7,637 bases of DNA from NCBI GenBank assembly GCA_964426815.1, contig CAYRRZ010000036.1, forward strand, positions 1 to 7,637, written 5' to 3'. This stretch comes from JADZEJ01 sp964426815. Its GTDB lineage: Bacteria; Patescibacteriota; Patescibacteriia; 2-12-FULL-60-25. The position numbers were made by a program, and so were the translations under genes. Positions 5,277 to 7,637 of this stretch are shown piece after piece (the first letter of the stretch is position 1; each line of letters opens with the position of its first letter). The notes under the pieces were generated by a model. That model searched no databases. It was not told the DNA's origin and was given only the letters and a program-made list of their open reading frames with translations.

Positions 5277-7637
5277 TTACCCGAACAAAACGCGTTTGGC
5301 TTCTAAAGCCTCAATCTTCGCCTGCGCTTCGACCAACTTTCTCTCCATATCCTGCTTCACTTTTTCTGGCGCTTTGGACAAAAACTCCGCATTCTTTAAT
5401 TTTTCTCCAGTTGAAGCCACATATGCTTCAAGCTGGGTCAGCTCTTTTGCAATCTTCTCTTTTTCCTTTTCAACATCAACCGTGGCCAGCGCATTCACCG
5501 CAATCGTCACTCCTGTCCCAACCAAGGTCGGCCAACCCGCAGGCAATGAATCAACAAGCTGTACAGATGAGGCACGAGTAAGAACGCGAATAATCTCATT
5601 CGTATTCAATACCAAATCTTTTACGGATGAATCGACCGTCAAAGCAAATTCAACCTGAACCGCAGGCTCGATTCCTTGCTCACTTCGAAGCCGACGCATA
5701 TCACTTACAATCTGACGCAAGCGCTCAAATAAAGGCAAAGCCGCCATGCCATACTCCTTCATCTCAAACTGAGGCCATTCCGAAACAATCAATTGCCCAC
5801 CAAATCCAGCCTGCTGCCAAATCGACTCAGTCACGAATGGCATAAATGGATGCCATAAAGCCAAAACTGTTTTCAAGATGTGTTGCAAAATCTGCTCTTT
5901 CCCTTTTTCAATCTTCGCAATTTCCAAATACCAGTCAGCTAAATCCGTCCAGGTAAAATCGCGTAGCTCTTCGCCAGCCGCAGAAAATTGATACGAAGCG
6001 ATCTTCTTGGTTACGCTTGAAGCTACTTCATTCAATCTCCCCAAAATCCATTGATCAGCCAATGTCATTCTCTCTTCATCCTGCGCACCAAGCGCAGAGA
6101 GCTGAGTTTCTTTTTCTCCAATTTGAAGAAGAATAAAGCGCGAAATATTCCACAGTTTATTCGTAAAATTCCGGAAGCCCTCAATTTTCGCTTCGGATAA
6201 TTTTACATCTTGTCCCGGTGTTGTCCCCATCACGAGCGACAAACGCACGGCATCGGTTCCATATTTCGGAATCAAATCCAATGGATCCAAAATATTGCCG
6301 AGCGACTTCGACATCTTTCTCCCCTGCTCATCACGTACCAAACCATGCAAATACACATCCTTAAACGGCACTTCACCCAAAGCATAGGTCGACATCAAGA
6401 TCATGCGCGCCACCCAAAAAAACAAAATGTCATAGCCGGTTTCCAACACCGCATTTGGATGATAGTCCCGATGTTCTTCCCATAATTTTTTATTTGGCCA
6501 ACCCAAAGCCGAAAATGACCACATTCCAGAAGAGAACCACGTATCAAGCGTGTCGGGATCTTGAACCCATCCTTCACCTGGCGAGGCTTCAGACACCTGC
6601 ATTTGTTCACCCGAATACCACACCGGAATCCGATGCCCAAACCAAATCTGACGCGAAATACACCAATCGCGAAGATTATTAATCCAATGAAAATATGTCT
6701 TATCAAAACGCTCTGGAACAATCTTGGTTTCACCAGATTCAACCGCCGCAATCATCAACTGTTTAAGCGAAACCATCTCGCCCTTTTTCCATTTTCCAAG
6801 CGTATCACTTCGCAAAGCGAACATCTTGTTCACCCGAATGAACCATTGCTTCATCGGTAATTGTTCAACAGCTGCTCCACCGCGTTCCGCCACCGGCAAA
6901 TTCTGCGCAATGTCTTCAACCGAAATGAGCGTACCTGCCGCACTCAAATACTCTTCAACCTTTTTACGCGCTTCAACAATCGACAAACCAGCAAAATCCG
7001 CACCAGCCTCAGGCAATAAACGAGCATCCTTCCCAATCACTGGAATCGTGGCTAAACCATGTCTCACGGCAATATCCGCATCAATCATCGAGTGAGCTGG
7101 CGTCACACCAAGCGCACCCGTTCCAAAAGCTGGATCCACAGCCTCATCACCAACGATCTTAATCGACAAAGTCTTGCCACAAAAAACCGGCGCGAATGTC
7201 TTTCCAATCAAATCTTTATACCGAGCATCCTCTGGATGAACCGCCACTGCTACATCGCCAAATTTTGTCTCGGGTCGTGTCGTCGAAATCGCAATTGGAA
7301 AATCAGCATCGTATTTAAAGGTCAATAATTTCGCCGTCGTTTCTTTAGTCAAGACTTCATCATCGCTGAGCGTTGTCTGAAACTGCGGATCCCAATTTAC
7401 AATGCGATATCCCTGTTCAATAATCCCATCCTCAAACATCATTCTGAACATCTCATTCACCGCACGATTGCGATCGGCATCCAAGGTATAGCGTTCACGC
7501 GACCAATCACAAGAACAACCCATCTTGCGTACTTGTTTATTAATCGTGTTTTTTGATTCTTCAGCAAACTTCACCACTTCTTCTAAAAATTTCTCGCGCC
7601 CTAATTCTTCGCGTGGATTCTTCATCCCCTGCTTCAT
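5277..7637 (-). CDS. valS: Valyl-tRNA synthetase (class I), N-terminal part missing at the right edge
   Basis: This enzyme charges tRNA-Val and edits mischarged threonine. 786 residues are visible; the N-terminus with the HIGH motif lies beyond the right edge, so the Met at the edge is internal (GREKFLEEVVKFAEE normally follows the HIGH region). Counting from the edge: DWSRERYTLD (44-53), CP1 editing domain with STTRPET (118-124) and GTGALGVTPAHSMIDADIA (172-190), ISRQIWFGHRIPVW (327-340), DTWFSSGMWSFSALGWP (365-381), ETGYDILFFWVARM (399-412) and the KMSKS loop at 441-445 (RKMSKSLGN). The anticodon-binding domain follows (about 525-670, HPFMPFVTE at 596-604). A C-terminal coiled coil (about 720-783), rich in Lys and Glu, is the typical ValRS tRNA-binding arm. 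The stop is TAA, followed 15 bases later by a strong terminator. Identity is certain; only the 5' end is unseen. Confidence 0.98.
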   Translation of the reverse strand: MKQGMKNPREELGREKFLEEVVKFAEESKNTINKQVRKMGCSCDWSRERYTLDADRNRAVNEMFRMMFEDGIIEQGYRIVNWDPQFQTTLSDDEVLTKETTAKLLTFKYDADFPIAISTTRPETKFGDVAVAVHPEDARYKDLIGKTFAPVFCGKTLSIKIVGDEAVDPAFGTGALGVTPAHSMIDADIAVRHGLATIPVIGKDARLLPEAGADFAGLSIVEARKKVEEYLSAAGTLISVEDIAQNLPVAERGGAAVEQLPMKQWFIRVNKMFALRSDTLGKWKKGEMVSLKQLMIAAVESGETKIVPERFDKTYFHWINNLRDWCISRQIWFGHRIPVWYSGEQMQVSEASPGEGWVQDPDTLDTWFSSGMWSFSALGWPNKKLWEEHRDYHPNAVLETGYDILFFWVARMILMSTYALGEVPFKDVYLHGLVRDEQGRKMSKSLGNILDPLDLIPKYGTDAVRLSLVMGTTPGQDVKLSEAKIEGFRNFTNKLWNISRFILLQIGEKETQLSALGAQDEERMTLADQWILGRLNEVASSVTKKIASYQFSAAGEELRDFTWTDLADWYLEIAKIEKGKEQILQHILKTVLALWHPFMPFVTESIWQQAGFGGQLIVSEWPQFEMKEYGMAALPLFERLRQIVSDMRRLRSEQGIEPAVQVEFALTVDSSVKDLVLNTNEIIRVLTRASSVQLVDSLPAGWPTLVGTGVTIAVNALATVDVEKEKEKIAKELTQLEAYVASTGEKLKNAEFLSKAPEKVKQDMERKLVEAQAKIEALEAKRVLFG

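Noticed and set aside
6401..6751. Minus-strand open frame of 116 codons inside valS
   Set aside because: The valS frame here carries conserved synthetase motifs including DTWFSSGMWSF; this is an out-of-frame shadow.
7635..7637. Met codon at the right edge as the valS start
   Set aside because: The sequence there is the middle of ValRS, just after the HIGH-containing region; the frame continues beyond the window.

Overview
All recognisable genes in this window lie on the minus strand, so transcription runs from high to low coordinates. The order is: the 3' part of valS (right edge), two small unidentified genes (here orfA and orfB), tyrS, argS, and the 5' part of a membrane histidine kinase gene that runs off the left edge. 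UGA serves as a normal stop (tyrS and orfA end in TGA), so the recoded-UGA lineages (SR1/Gracilibacteria) are disfavoured. The kinase H-box with its trailing GDFG, the tight packing of three class I aminoacyl-tRNA synthetase genes, short spacers and the lack of Shine-Dalgarno sequences before the housekeeping genes suggest a Patescibacteria/CPR bacterium. This is an inference; no marker here fixes the lineage.

Region by region. 5277-7637 holds most of ValRS without its N-terminus. 5228-5261 is a near-perfect intrinsic terminator. 4085-5199 holds orfA and orfB, which overlap by ATGA; each has a strong Shine-Dalgarno site, and both are richer in G+C than their neighbours. Their proteins align along most of their length, so they are diverged tandem paralogues of an unrecognised family. 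4057-4098 is a second intrinsic terminator that contains the orfB stop codon. 2832-4016 is tyrS, 1072-2835 is argS (ATGA overlap with tyrS), and 1-1053 is a multi-pass membrane histidine kinase starting 18 bases after argS.

The logic appears to be two transcription units: valS, ending at the first terminator with orfA-orfB reached by read-through or an unseen promoter, and tyrS-argS-kinase after the second terminator. The synthetases charge tRNA-Val, tRNA-Tyr and tRNA-Arg; the kinase would be co-expressed with two of them. The most notable item is the orfA-orfB cassette: two paralogues of unknown function, set apart by composition, codon use and ribosome binding sites, placed between terminators in an otherwise housekeeping locus. 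No stretch over 300 bases lacks a gene, and I saw no tRNA, rRNA, CRISPR array or insertion sequence.
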